In this document: one piece after another, positions 8,754-15,553 of the stretch
Layout of the letters: each line of letters begins with the position of its first letter
Numbering within the stretch: the first letter of the stretch is position 1
NCBI GenBank assembly: GCA_904501945.1
Contig: CAJGCU010000033.1
Span: 1-20,797 of the forward strand
Source: an uncultured Bacteroidaceae bacterium
Lineage (GTDB): Bacteria; Bacteroidota; Bacteroidia; Bacteroidales; Bacteroidaceae
DNA: 20,797 nt
Reading direction: 5' to 3'
Position numbers and translations under genes: made by a program
The notes under the pieces: generated by a model
Told to the model about the DNA's origin: nothing
The model's input: the letters and a program-made list of their open reading frames with translations, nothing else
Database searches by the model: none

Positions 8754-10199
8754 TTAGAAACAGGTTCTAACTTCCTCTTTATCATCAAAATGATATTTCA
8801 CCCCCTTCACATCTTGATAGTCCTCATGACCCTTTCCTGCCACAAGAATTACATCACCACTTTTTGCCATCATACAAGCAGTCTTGATTGCCTGCCGACG
8901 ATCCACAATCGAGACAACTTTCTTCATTTCTTCTTCATCAAGTCCTGCAAGCATATCATTGATGATTTCTTGCGGATCTTCAAAACGAGGATTGTCACTT
9001 GTAATGATAACCCTATCACTCTGCTTCACAGCCTCACGAGCCATCAACGGGCGCTTACCTTTATCGCGATTTCCACCAGCTCCACAGACCGTAATCACTT
9101 CGCCTTTCCCATCCAATACCTCATGAATTGCGCTCAACACATTATCCAATGCATCAGGAGTATGCGCATAATCCACAATGGCTGTATATCCAGATGGAGA
9201 ACACAAAGCTTCAAATCTTCCATTTACTGGCTTCATTGCACTCAAGGCAACAAGCACTTCCTGCTCAGGAACACCCAGCATGACAGCCGCTCCAAACACT
9301 GCAAGTAAATTGCTCACATTAAACTTCCCAATAAACTGAACACCCACTTCTTTTCCGTTCATTACAAGATACATCCCCTCAAAATGGCATTCTATAATTT
9401 TTGCCTTGAAATCAGCAGGACTATGTACCGAATAGGTCCTCACTTGCGCCTTCGTGTTCTGCGTCATCACCAAGCCATTCTTATCGTCAGCATTAGTAAC
9501 AGCAAAGGCCGTAGCAGGCAGATTATCAAAGAATTGCTTTTTAGCTTTAATATAATTATCAAATGTTTTATGGTAATCCAGATGGTCACGAGTAATATTC
9601 GTAAACAAACCTCCCGCAAAAGTCAATCCCCCTATTCTGTTCTGTACAATACTATGGCTGCTCACCTCCATAAACACATACTCACATCCGGCCTTCACCA
9701 TACGCGCCAACAATGCATTCAGCGTAATCGGATCAGGAGTCGTGTGTTCTGTCGGAATCATCTCTCCGTCTATATAATTAGCCACAGTGGACAGCAAACC
9801 TGCTTTATAGCCCATCCAACGAAACATTTCGTACAGCACAGTCGCAATAGTTGTTTTACCATTCGTTCCTGTCACCCCCACTAGTTTCAGAAGTTTAGTC
9901 GGATTCCCGTAAAAGACCGTTGCCACCTGACCAACAAGCTGTTCCGTATTCCTCACTCTTACATACACCACATGCTCAAAGAGCTGGTCCGGCATCACCT
10001 CACAAAGCACCGCAACCGCACCATTTTCAATTGCCTTGCCTATATAATTATGACCATCAGCCACAGTGCCTTTCACTGCAACAAACAAACACTCCTCAGT
10101 AACCTGACGAGAATCTATCTGGACACCACAGATGTCACATTTAACATCACCCTTGATTTCAAGGACCTCTATTGCAGAAATAATCTCTTCGAATTTCAT
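8754..10199 (-). CDS. murE: UDP-MurNAc-L-Ala-D-Glu:meso-diaminopimelate ligase MurE
   Basis: MurE adds the third amino acid of the stem peptide. The 481-aa product has the DSRQV motif of the UDP-MurNAc-binding domain (29-33), the P-loop GVTGTNGKTT (108-117), TTPDP (153-157), EVSSHS (178-183), NITRDHLDYH (201-210), VDYAHTPDAL (342-351) and GKGHEDYQ (455-462). The DNPR tetrapeptide at 402-405 is the signature of enzymes that select meso-diaminopimelate rather than lysine, so this organism should have mDAP-type peptidoglycan. It starts 1 bp after the ftsI stop, implying tight coupling. No murF follows, unlike the proteobacterial dcw order; MurF must be encoded elsewhere. Confidence 0.98.
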   Translation of the reverse strand: MKFEEIISAIEVLEIKGDVKCDICGVQIDSRQVTEECLFVAVKGTVADGHNYIGKAIENGAVAVLCEVMPDQLFEHVVYVRVRNTEQLVGQVATVFYGNPTKLLKLVGVTGTNGKTTIATVLYEMFRWMGYKAGLLSTVANYIDGEMIPTEHTTPDPITLNALLARMVKAGCEYVFMEVSSHSIVQNRIGGLTFAGGLFTNITRDHLDYHKTFDNYIKAKKQFFDNLPATAFAVTNADDKNGLVMTQNTKAQVRTYSVHSPADFKAKIIECHFEGMYLVMNGKEVGVQFIGKFNVSNLLAVFGAAVMLGVPEQEVLVALSAMKPVNGRFEALCSPSGYTAIVDYAHTPDALDNVLSAIHEVLDGKGEVITVCGAGGNRDKGKRPLMAREAVKQSDRVIITSDNPRFEDPQEIINDMLAGLDEEEMKKVVSIVDRRQAIKTACMMAKSGDVILVAGKGHEDYQDVKGVKYHFDDKEEVRTCF

Positions 10200-10200
10200 T

Positions 10201-12390
10201 TTATCTTGAATGATTGAGTTCCAACATAACCGTCTGTCCTTTCACAACTCGTTTGCCAGCAGCAACACTCTGCCCCACGACCTTTCCCCGTCCTCTCATC
10301 CTTACTTTTATTCCTTTTGAAGTCATTGCAAAAACTGCATCTTTTGCACCCATGCCTATCACATTAGGAACGATATTTTCATTTTGTATTACCGACTCAA
10401 ATTCTACCCTTTCATTTCCTACCGAAGCGGTTCCCCATTCATAACCATGAGCCCCATGAGTTTTCAATCCAAGTTCATCAAGCACATAACGAGCAGCCAT
10501 CACATTCCCGTCTTTTACATCAGGAACAAACACCGCCGTTGTATCTCGCGCCACATTGATGTCCGTCGTCACATCCTTTGAATAGATACGCTGGGCTATT
10601 TTGGAGAACACAGGACCTGCCTGACCGCCACCACTCGCCACATAATAAGCATGGCGAATCGCCACGACACACGTATATTTAGGTTCCTCTGATGGATAAT
10701 AACCACAAAAACTGACAAGATGCTCATTGTGTCCACTCTTATAGCCGCCACCTGTAGCCACCTGTGCTGTACCGGTCTTTCCGCTCACATGGAAATATGG
10801 ATTTCCTGCCTTTTTTCCAAGTCCTTCTTTATCATTCACAACACGATAGAGGATGTTCTGGATATCAGCCAACGTCGATTTCTTACAAATCTGCGGCTTA
10901 ATCACTTCAACAGGAAACTCCTCAACCATTTCACCTTTTTTAGAAATTCCTTTCACAAAACGAGGACGCACCATTTTACCCCCATTTGCAATGGCATTAT
11001 AGAATGCGACAGTACTGATAGGCGGAATCTGAGTTTCATAACCAATAGACATCCACGCCAAAGCAGTCTTCGACCAGTTCGCCTTATTTGGCATACGAAT
11101 TACAGGATCTGCAGCACCATCAAATGGAAGTCCCAACGGTGTGCCTATACCGACTCGACGCAATCCTTCCACAAACTTTTGAGGCTGATTATGATAGTTC
11201 TCATCCACTATTCGACTTACACCTATATTGCTAGAAACCATCAAGATATGTGGCACATCCAGCACACCGTAACCGCCTCGCGTCGCCCAGTTATGGTCTT
11301 TCATCTTTGCCCCATGCATATTATAGATACCATTACCCGTATCAACAACAGTCCTTGGTGTAATGTAGCCATCGTCAAGAGCCACCATAATTGAAGCTGT
11401 CTTAAATGTAGAACCCGGCTCCATCAAAGCCGCAAGCGCATAATTTCTCGCTTCATAATAATTGCCGTCATCATAACGCATCAAGTTGACAATGGCCTTC
11501 ACATCACCAGTCTTCACCTCCATCAGCACAACAACACCCATTGATGCATTTAACTCATGCAGTTTCTCCCGAAGAGCACTTTCGCAAATATCCTGCATAC
11601 TCACATCGATTGTGCTCACGAGATCATACCCATCCACAGGTTCCTTGTCAACAATAGAAAGATATTTTGACAAAACTTTCTTATTATGCATTCTTCCCGG
11701 TTCCCCTCTCAGCAAAGAATCATAGGCCAATTCCAAACCCGAACGCGCAGAATCCTTCGCACCAAACATCTCGCCAAGTGTACGTTTAGCCAAAGAGCCG
11801 AATGGCTTGTTTCTATTATTGCGCGGGATAATCTGCAAACCGCTCTCATAGCGATTCTTCTTATTGAAAACGGGCAATTTCATCAATTCATTATACTGAA
11901 TGAAATTCAGCACCATACGTGGTGAAACATCCCAATATCGCTTATGTCCATCCAAACCTGCCATCAAATGCTTCCGATGTTCTTCATACGTATAGTTAGG
12001 ACAAATATTCGCCAAACCTCGACAAATAGTGTCCATACTTTCCAGCCACATCGTATCTTTTTTCGCCATCTGCTTCGCGTCATACACTCTGATTTTCTTT
12101 CCGTTAGCATCAAGCGAATCATAACGTTCCACTCCCGACAAGAAATCGATGTACACCTTATAATCAGGCAAGCTGCTCGCCATCAGCTGTCCGTCAGCAC
12201 TCAGAATATTGCCTCGCGCCGCAGGCATCGGCAGCGTATCCCCGACACTCACAGCCCCCAACTCCTTCCACTTCTCGTTCTCGACAGTAGCTGTCACCAC
12301 AGCGCGAGCAATGATGGCAATCACCAACAGAGCTGCCATCACAACAATCACCGTAATACGAGTGCTAATATACTTCTTGTCAAACTTCAT
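10201..12390 (-). CDS. ftsI: Septal penicillin-binding protein FtsI/PBP3 with PASTA domain
   Basis: This is a class B (monofunctional) transpeptidase that cross-links septal peptidoglycan with FtsW. The 729-aa product has a short cytoplasmic tail, one transmembrane helix (about 12-33), and a non-catalytic dimerisation domain containing the RGNI motif (59-62). The transpeptidase domain has all three active-site motifs: STFK (nucleophile Ser327, Lys330), SSN (386-388) and KTGT (538-541). After it comes a single PASTA-like domain at about 672-727, beginning VPNVIGMGAKDAV. The C-terminal PASTA resembles Gram-positive division PBPs more than E. coli FtsI, but I recall it as common in Bacteroidetes. 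It follows the ftsL-like gene by 21 bp and precedes murE by 1 bp. The start ATG (12390) is immediately followed by the basic tail MKFDKKY. Confidence 0.95.
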   Translation of the reverse strand: MKFDKKYISTRITVIVVMAALLVIAIIARAVVTATVENEKWKELGAVSVGDTLPMPAARGNILSADGQLMASSLPDYKVYIDFLSGVERYDSLDANGKKIRVYDAKQMAKKDTMWLESMDTICRGLANICPNYTYEEHRKHLMAGLDGHKRYWDVSPRMVLNFIQYNELMKLPVFNKKNRYESGLQIIPRNNRNKPFGSLAKRTLGEMFGAKDSARSGLELAYDSLLRGEPGRMHNKKVLSKYLSIVDKEPVDGYDLVSTIDVSMQDICESALREKLHELNASMGVVVLMEVKTGDVKAIVNLMRYDDGNYYEARNYALAALMEPGSTFKTASIMVALDDGYITPRTVVDTGNGIYNMHGAKMKDHNWATRGGYGVLDVPHILMVSSNIGVSRIVDENYHNQPQKFVEGLRRVGIGTPLGLPFDGAADPVIRMPNKANWSKTALAWMSIGYETQIPPISTVAFYNAIANGGKMVRPRFVKGISKKGEMVEEFPVEVIKPQICKKSTLADIQNILYRVVNDKEGLGKKAGNPYFHVSGKTGTAQVATGGGYKSGHNEHLVSFCGYYPSEEPKYTCVVAIRHAYYVASGGGQAGPVFSKIAQRIYSKDVTTDINVARDTTAVFVPDVKDGNVMAARYVLDELGLKTHGAHGYEWGTASVGNERVEFESVIQNENIVPNVIGMGAKDAVFAMTSKGIKVRMRGRGKVVGQSVAAGKRVVKGQTVMLELNHSR

Positions 12391-12411
12391 AACAATGCAC
12401 CTTTTCTCTTA

Positions 12412-12993
12412 CTATATCTGTTCCTTCAATCTCTGAGAATCGGCAAGTTGTACATCTTGTTCCACTACCACTTCCAGCAACCCACGCTCCTCTTCCTCCT
12501 CATCGTCATCATCCATCTTAATCAAAAAAGGAGGAGTAATCGAATTTCGCAACAAACTATCATCCGTTGTCCGCAGTTTCTTCTCAACGTTAGACTGCCG
12601 AACCAAATTCATCAGTTCACTTGACTGAGTAAGCACATTGTACTTCACGTCCTGCAAATGATTTCTCAAGCTATCTATCAAAATAGCATCTTGCTGACTA
12701 TCATATCTATTAGCCGTATATAATATCATCAAGGAAACACAAAATATTACAAACATAATTTGCTTGATGACAAACTTACTCATGAGGAAGTCACCTCCAA
12801 GAATCGACTTGATTGAAATTTCTCCCTTCTCGTCCTCATCTTCATCCGTAAACTTCCGCATGGCCTCCATGGCCTCTTTCGCTTCCATAGCCTCCTGGTC
12901 ATCCAGCATATCTTCATGCTCTGCCCCAGCATCTTCCGGAAGAGCCATTCGCAACTCCTCCCCCAAATTAGGATTTTCCTTTTTCTTCAACAT
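12412..12993 (-). CDS. ftsL: FtsL-like division protein with acidic tails
   Basis: A 193-aa bitopic membrane protein in the position where ftsL always lies, between rsmH and ftsI. It has one transmembrane helix (about 76-94, FVIKQIMFVIFCVSLMILYT) followed by a periplasmic stretch (about 96-140) with heptad-like character, as expected for FtsL, which pairs with FtsB/DivIC and activates FtsWI. The cytoplasmic N-terminus (75 aa) is long and acidic, with a repeated EAMEA motif at 34-45. The C-terminal part carries an Asp/Glu run (161-169) and an extra tail. I assign it by position and topology, since FtsL sequences barely resemble each other across phyla; Bacteroidetes have their own FtsL-like family. 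It starts 86 bp downstream of the rsmH stop. Confidence 0.8.
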   Translation of the reverse strand: MLKKKENPNLGEELRMALPEDAGAEHEDMLDDQEAMEAKEAMEAMRKFTDEDEDEKGEISIKSILGGDFLMSKFVIKQIMFVIFCVSLMILYTANRYDSQQDAILIDSLRNHLQDVKYNVLTQSSELMNLVRQSNVEKKLRTTDDSLLRNSITPPFLIKMDDDDEEEEERGLLEVVVEQDVQLADSQRLKEQI

Positions 12994-13059
12994 AACATTC
13001 CGTTTTTAGGAGGGTAACATTCATCCTCTTAAAATATAATAATGTATAACTCACTTTAT

Positions 13060-13074
13060 CGCCTGCTTCAGGCG
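13060..13074 (-). repeat. Small perfect hairpin in the rsmH-ftsL gap
   Basis: A 6-bp GC-rich inverted repeat (CGCCTG, AAG loop, CAGGCG on the minus strand) lies 5 bp after the rsmH stop. No T-tract follows, so it is not a classical terminator. It may protect or pause the transcript between rsmH and ftsL. Confidence 0.5.
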
Positions 13075-13079
13075 TGGAT

Positions 13080-14000
13080 TCATAGTTTTTCTGCAATTCT
13101 CAGTTTTGCGCTTCGGCTGCGAGGATTTCGTTTCATTTCTTCATTGCTTGGTACAATCACTTGCCTGTTCACCAAACGGTACGGCGTATTCACCCTACCG
13201 TAAAAATCCTTTTCCTCTCGACCTTCAACATTCCCCGTTTTCATCAAATTCTTGACGATTCGGTCTTCCAGCGAATGATAAGTAATCACCACCAACCTTC
13301 CTCCCGGCTTCAGCATATCGGTAGCCCCTTTCAGCATTTCACGCAAAGCATCCATCTCATGATTCACCTCGATTCTCAAGGCTTGAAACACCTTTGCCAT
13401 ATCCTTCTTTTCCCGCTCGCTACGAAAGAACACTTTTACCACCTCCAAAAAGTCCGCCACCGTGTCAATTCGTTTGCTTTGCCTTGCCTTCACAACGGCT
13501 GCCGCAATCTTCCGACTCTGCTTCAACTCTCCATACAAGTAGAAAATATCTGCCAGACGCTTCTCATCATACGTATTCACAACATCTGCGGCTGTCTTTC
13601 CTGCACGTTGGTTCATCCTCATGTCAAGTTTACCATCAAAACGAAAAGAAAAACCACGTTCCGAATCGTCAAAATGATGAGAGCTCACACCAAGATCCGC
13701 CAACAATCCATCAATCCCCTCTTCACCATGGAACTTCATGAAATTCTTCAAGAACCGAAAATTACTTCTCACAAACGTAAAACGTTCCCTGTCAAAGTCC
13801 TCCGCATTCTTCTCCGCATCTGCATCTTGATCAAAACTATACAAACGAGCATCGGATTTCAGCCTTGAAAGAATCTCCCGACTATGTCCACCTCCACCAA
13901 ACGTCACATCTACAAAACAGCCTCCTACACCAATATTCAGTCCCTCTATGCTCTCTTCAAGAAGTACCGGCACATGATACACTTCGTTACTCTCAGCCAT
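13080..14000 (-). CDS. rsmH: 16S rRNA (cytosine(1402)-N(4))-methyltransferase RsmH (MraW)
   Basis: RsmH methylates N4 of C1402 in the decoding centre of 16S rRNA using S-adenosylmethionine; its gene is conserved as the second gene of dcw clusters. The 306-aa product has the N-terminal HVPVLLEE motif (9-16), the SAM-binding loop VDVTFGGGGHS (30-40), LLADLGVSSHHFD, FQALRIEVNHE, TYHSLEDRIVK and the C-terminal NPRSRSAKLR signature. The open frame extends 25 codons upstream into mraZ, but the ATG at 14000 is chosen. It is preceded at 7 bp by the strong AAGGAGGA Shine-Dalgarno, an unusually good one for this window, and it begins the conserved region. It starts 16 bp after mraZ stops. Confidence 0.97.
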   Translation of the reverse strand: MAESNEVYHVPVLLEESIEGLNIGVGGCFVDVTFGGGGHSREILSRLKSDARLYSFDQDADAEKNAEDFDRERFTFVRSNFRFLKNFMKFHGEEGIDGLLADLGVSSHHFDDSERGFSFRFDGKLDMRMNQRAGKTAADVVNTYDEKRLADIFYLYGELKQSRKIAAAVVKARQSKRIDTVADFLEVVKVFFRSEREKKDMAKVFQALRIEVNHEMDALREMLKGATDMLKPGGRLVVITYHSLEDRIVKNLMKTGNVEGREEKDFYGRVNTPYRLVNRQVIVPSNEEMKRNPRSRSAKLRIAEKL

Positions 14001-14016
14001 CACACGTCCTCCTTCT

Positions 14017-14475
14017 TTAGAATATACCATCTTTTTCACCGAACCTCTGTTCCATCTCCCCACCCAAAATATCACACTGTTCCATCAACGCCTCAAACAT
14101 TTGTTTGCTCCACACTTCAACACGGTCAACCATAGCAAGAAAACGCACGTCCCCTTCAATGCCTGCATATTGCAATTTGGCCTTTGAAATAAGCAAACGC
14201 CCCTGACTGTCTAGTTCCACTTGTTCCGCATCTGCCACAAATTGACGCAACATCATCTGATCTTTGCTATTCCACTGATTCAAACCACACCTTAAACCAT
14301 CAAGCTGGGCATTCCAGACCGACTCAGGATACAGCACCAAACATTTTTGGAAAATATCCTTACGCAAGACAAGCCTCAGCTCGCCTTCTGCATCGAGTAT
14401 CTTCCTAAATGCCACGGGCAAAAATACACGTCCCTTGGCATCCGTCTTTGCTGAAAAATCTCCTATAAATCGCAT
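14017..14475 (-). CDS. mraZ: Transcriptional regulator MraZ
   Basis: MraZ is an AbrB/SpoVT-like DNA-binding protein that forms rings and controls the dcw operon it heads. The 152-aa product consists of two swapped-hairpin repeats, each marked by a D..GR motif: TDAKGRVFLP (about 11-20) and LDSQGRLLIS (about 92-101). The N-terminus MRFIGDFSAK is typical. An in-frame extension 45 codons upstream (to 14610) runs through the operator and promoter and is rejected in favour of the ATG at 14475. No clear Shine-Dalgarno precedes it. Its likely binding sites, two TGGGG boxes at 10-bp spacing, lie about 90-105 bp upstream of the start codon. Confidence 0.95.
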   Translation of the reverse strand: MRFIGDFSAKTDAKGRVFLPVAFRKILDAEGELRLVLRKDIFQKCLVLYPESVWNAQLDGLRCGLNQWNSKDQMMLRQFVADAEQVELDSQGRLLISKAKLQYAGIEGDVRFLAMVDRVEVWSKQMFEALMEQCDILGGEMEQRFGEKDGIF

Positions 14476-14545
14476 TTTACAATCAAATTCAATGAAATAA
14501 CAATAATTTTTATGTCCTTTTTGAGTACGATCGTTAAAGAATGTG

Positions 14546-14553
14546 CAAATATA
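14546..14553 (-). promoter_or_regulatory. Predicted -7 box of the mraZ (dcw) promoter
   Basis: TATATTTG on the minus strand is a perfect TAnnTTTG, the Bacteroidetes -7 element. Transcription would begin near 14540, leaving a leader of about 65 nt before mraZ. No TTTG lies at the usual 19-21 bp; the nearest upstream TTTG (14578-14581) is 24 bp away. The space where a -33 box would sit is occupied by the TGGGG boxes. Confidence 0.6.
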
Positions 14554-14560
14554 CATAAAT

Positions 14561-14580
14561 TCCCCCACAATTCCCCACAA
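14561..14580 (-). promoter_or_regulatory. MraZ operator: two TGGGG direct repeats 10 bp apart
   Basis: The minus strand reads TTGTGGGGAA then TTGTGGGGGA, two consecutive 10-bp units. The TGGGG cores at 14573-14577 and 14563-14567 are separated by exactly 5 nt. MraZ of E. coli binds TGGGN repeats separated by 5 nt upstream of its own gene, so this is the expected autoregulatory site. It lies about 10 bp upstream of the -7 box, where bound MraZ should block or alter RNA polymerase binding. Confidence 0.78.
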
Positions 14581-14767
14581 ATATTTATTTTTTTTCAAAA
14601 AACTTATCAACAGGGATGTTTATAACCCTTTAACCATCTGATTTTTACACAAATCAACATTTTTACAAAAAGGTGGGGGAAAAATCAATAAACATATAAT
14701 CAGAACATGAAAGCGCCCTATAAATCCGACGGAATTAACCTTCGCAACAAAACTTTTTGTCCAAATA

Positions 14768-14799
14768 TTTCTTTATTCAAGAAAAAAGTATTTACTTTG
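14768..14799 (+). promoter_or_regulatory. Weak candidate promoter for the beta-barrel gene
   Basis: TTTC (14768-14771), a 20-bp spacer and TTACTTTG (14792-14799) match the -33 TTTG / -7 TAnnTTTG pattern with one mismatch in each box. The start would be near 14806, giving a leader of roughly 38 nt before the ATG at 14844. It is the best plus-strand candidate in the gap, but not a strong one. Confidence 0.35.
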
Positions 14800-14843
14800 T
14801 CCTCAACAATTAACAAACATTAATCATTAAGAACTCTAAGCGT

Positions 14844-15467
14844 ATGAAAAAGAACATCTTGAGCTTTGCCGTACTCGTTGCAGCTCTCTCATTCGCACTG
14901 CCATCTCAGGCACAATTCAAATTCGGTGTAAAGGCCGGCCTCAACATGAACTCAGTCAGTTTGAAAGATTATCAAGGTAATCTTGATGGCGACAACCGTA
15001 CAGGATTCTTCGCCGGTGTTACAGCCGACTTCACCATTCCTCTTGCAGGCCTCGGAGTAGAGGCATCTCTCCTCTATGAAAACAAGAGCATCGCACTTTC
15101 CGACGGAACCAGCGAAAGCAAGAAGACACTGCACTACGTATCACTGCCTATCAACGCTAAATACACCATTGGATTCAGCAGCCTTGCAAGCGTATATTTC
15201 GCAACAGGCCCCCAATTTTCATGGAACGTGGGCGACAGAAGCTGGAAACCTGCCAACATCCAACAGGGATGGGAACTAAACAAATCCGAATTCTCTTGGA
15301 ACATTGGCGCAGGTGTAACTGCCCTCAAGCACATCCGGGTAGGTTACAACTACAACATTGGTATCGGCAAAACAGCTGAAGCATCAGTTCTTAACACAGC
15401 AATACAAGGTGTAAAAGGCAAACTCAAGAACAACACCCACCAAGTTTCTCTGACTTACATCTTCTAA
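14844..15467 (+). CDS. Outer-membrane beta-barrel protein (PorT/OMP_b-brl family)
   Basis: A 207-aa exported protein. The first 23 residues form a signal peptide (MKKNILSFAV, hydrophobic core, then PSQA) with predicted cleavage before Gln24. The mature part shows alternating beta strands typical of small 8-strand barrels: FKFGVKAGLNMN, GFFAGVTADFTI, GVEASLLYENK, HYVSLPINAKYTI, VYFATGPQFSWNV, FSWNIGAGVTAL, IRVGYNYNIGIG and HQVSLTYIF. It ends in phenylalanine, the usual C-terminal signature for BAM-dependent insertion. FGVKAGLN is the common opening of the Bacteroidetes PorT-like outer-membrane barrel family. Its function cannot be told from sequence. It is transcribed divergently from mraZ, and a perfect hairpin follows 24 bp after the stop. 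Confidence 0.88.
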   Translation: MKKNILSFAVLVAALSFALPSQAQFKFGVKAGLNMNSVSLKDYQGNLDGDNRTGFFAGVTADFTIPLAGLGVEASLLYENKSIALSDGTSESKKTLHYVSLPINAKYTIGFSSLASVYFATGPQFSWNVGDRSWKPANIQQGWELNKSEFSWNIGAGVTALKHIRVGYNYNIGIGKTAEASVLNTAIQGVKGKLKNNTHQVSLTYIF

Positions 15468-15491
15468 ACTAGGAACTTTCAATTACAAACT

Positions 15492-15535
15492 ATGCGGTTT
15501 TGAGGTTACACAAACAGCCAACCTCAAAACCGCAT
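15492..15535. repeat. Perfect 16-bp inverted repeat between the beta-barrel gene and priA
   Basis: ATGCGGTTTTGAGGTT (15492-15507), a 12-nt loop, then its exact reverse complement (15520-15535). The hairpin lies 24 bp after the beta-barrel stop and 18 bp before the priA ATG. There is no T-run on its 3' side on the plus strand, so it is not a textbook intrinsic terminator. It could still act as a terminator or 3'-end stabiliser for the barrel gene, or as a leader structure for priA. Confidence 0.85.
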
Positions 15536-15553
15536 CATCGTAAAACGACAAAG

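Larger units (their letters stand above)
14476..14843. other. Divergent intergenic region between mraZ and the outer-membrane protein gene
   Basis: This 368-bp AT-rich stretch has no credible gene. It holds the mraZ leader, the mraZ promoter and MraZ boxes on the minus strand, and a weaker promoter for the beta-barrel gene on the plus strand. An isolated TGGGGG on the plus strand (14674-14679) resembles a single extra MraZ box. An 8-bp palindrome, ACGATCGT (14527-14534), lies in the mraZ leader. Confidence 0.7.

Noticed and set aside
8790..9884. Two plus-strand ORFs (8790-9308, 9384-9884) opposite murE
   Set aside because: They lie entirely antisense to murE with its full set of Mur ligase motifs; their products are His/Ser/Ile-rich without family features.
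10720..11394. Plus-strand ORF of 224 codons opposite ftsI
   Set aside because: It is antisense to the transpeptidase domain, with no plausible ribosome-binding site or protein motif.
12951..13011. Short leader ORF of about 18 codons overlapping the start of the ftsL-like gene, after AAGAGG
   Set aside because: The Shine-Dalgarno-like sequence sits directly against its ATG, the ORF overlaps ftsL out of frame, and nothing else supports translation.
13161..13868. Plus-strand ORF of 235 codons opposite rsmH
   Set aside because: It mirrors the conserved methyltransferase gene; its composition is typical of a reverse-strand shadow.
14476..14610. N-terminal extension of mraZ to 14610
   Set aside because: The extension would run through the MraZ boxes and the -7 box, and homologues start at MRFIGDF-like sequence, so the ATG at 14475 is used.
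14604..14612. DnaA-box-like TTATCAACA upstream of mraZ
   Set aside because: Single copy with one mismatch from TTATCCACA and no cluster or AT-rich unwinding pattern; not evidence for an origin.
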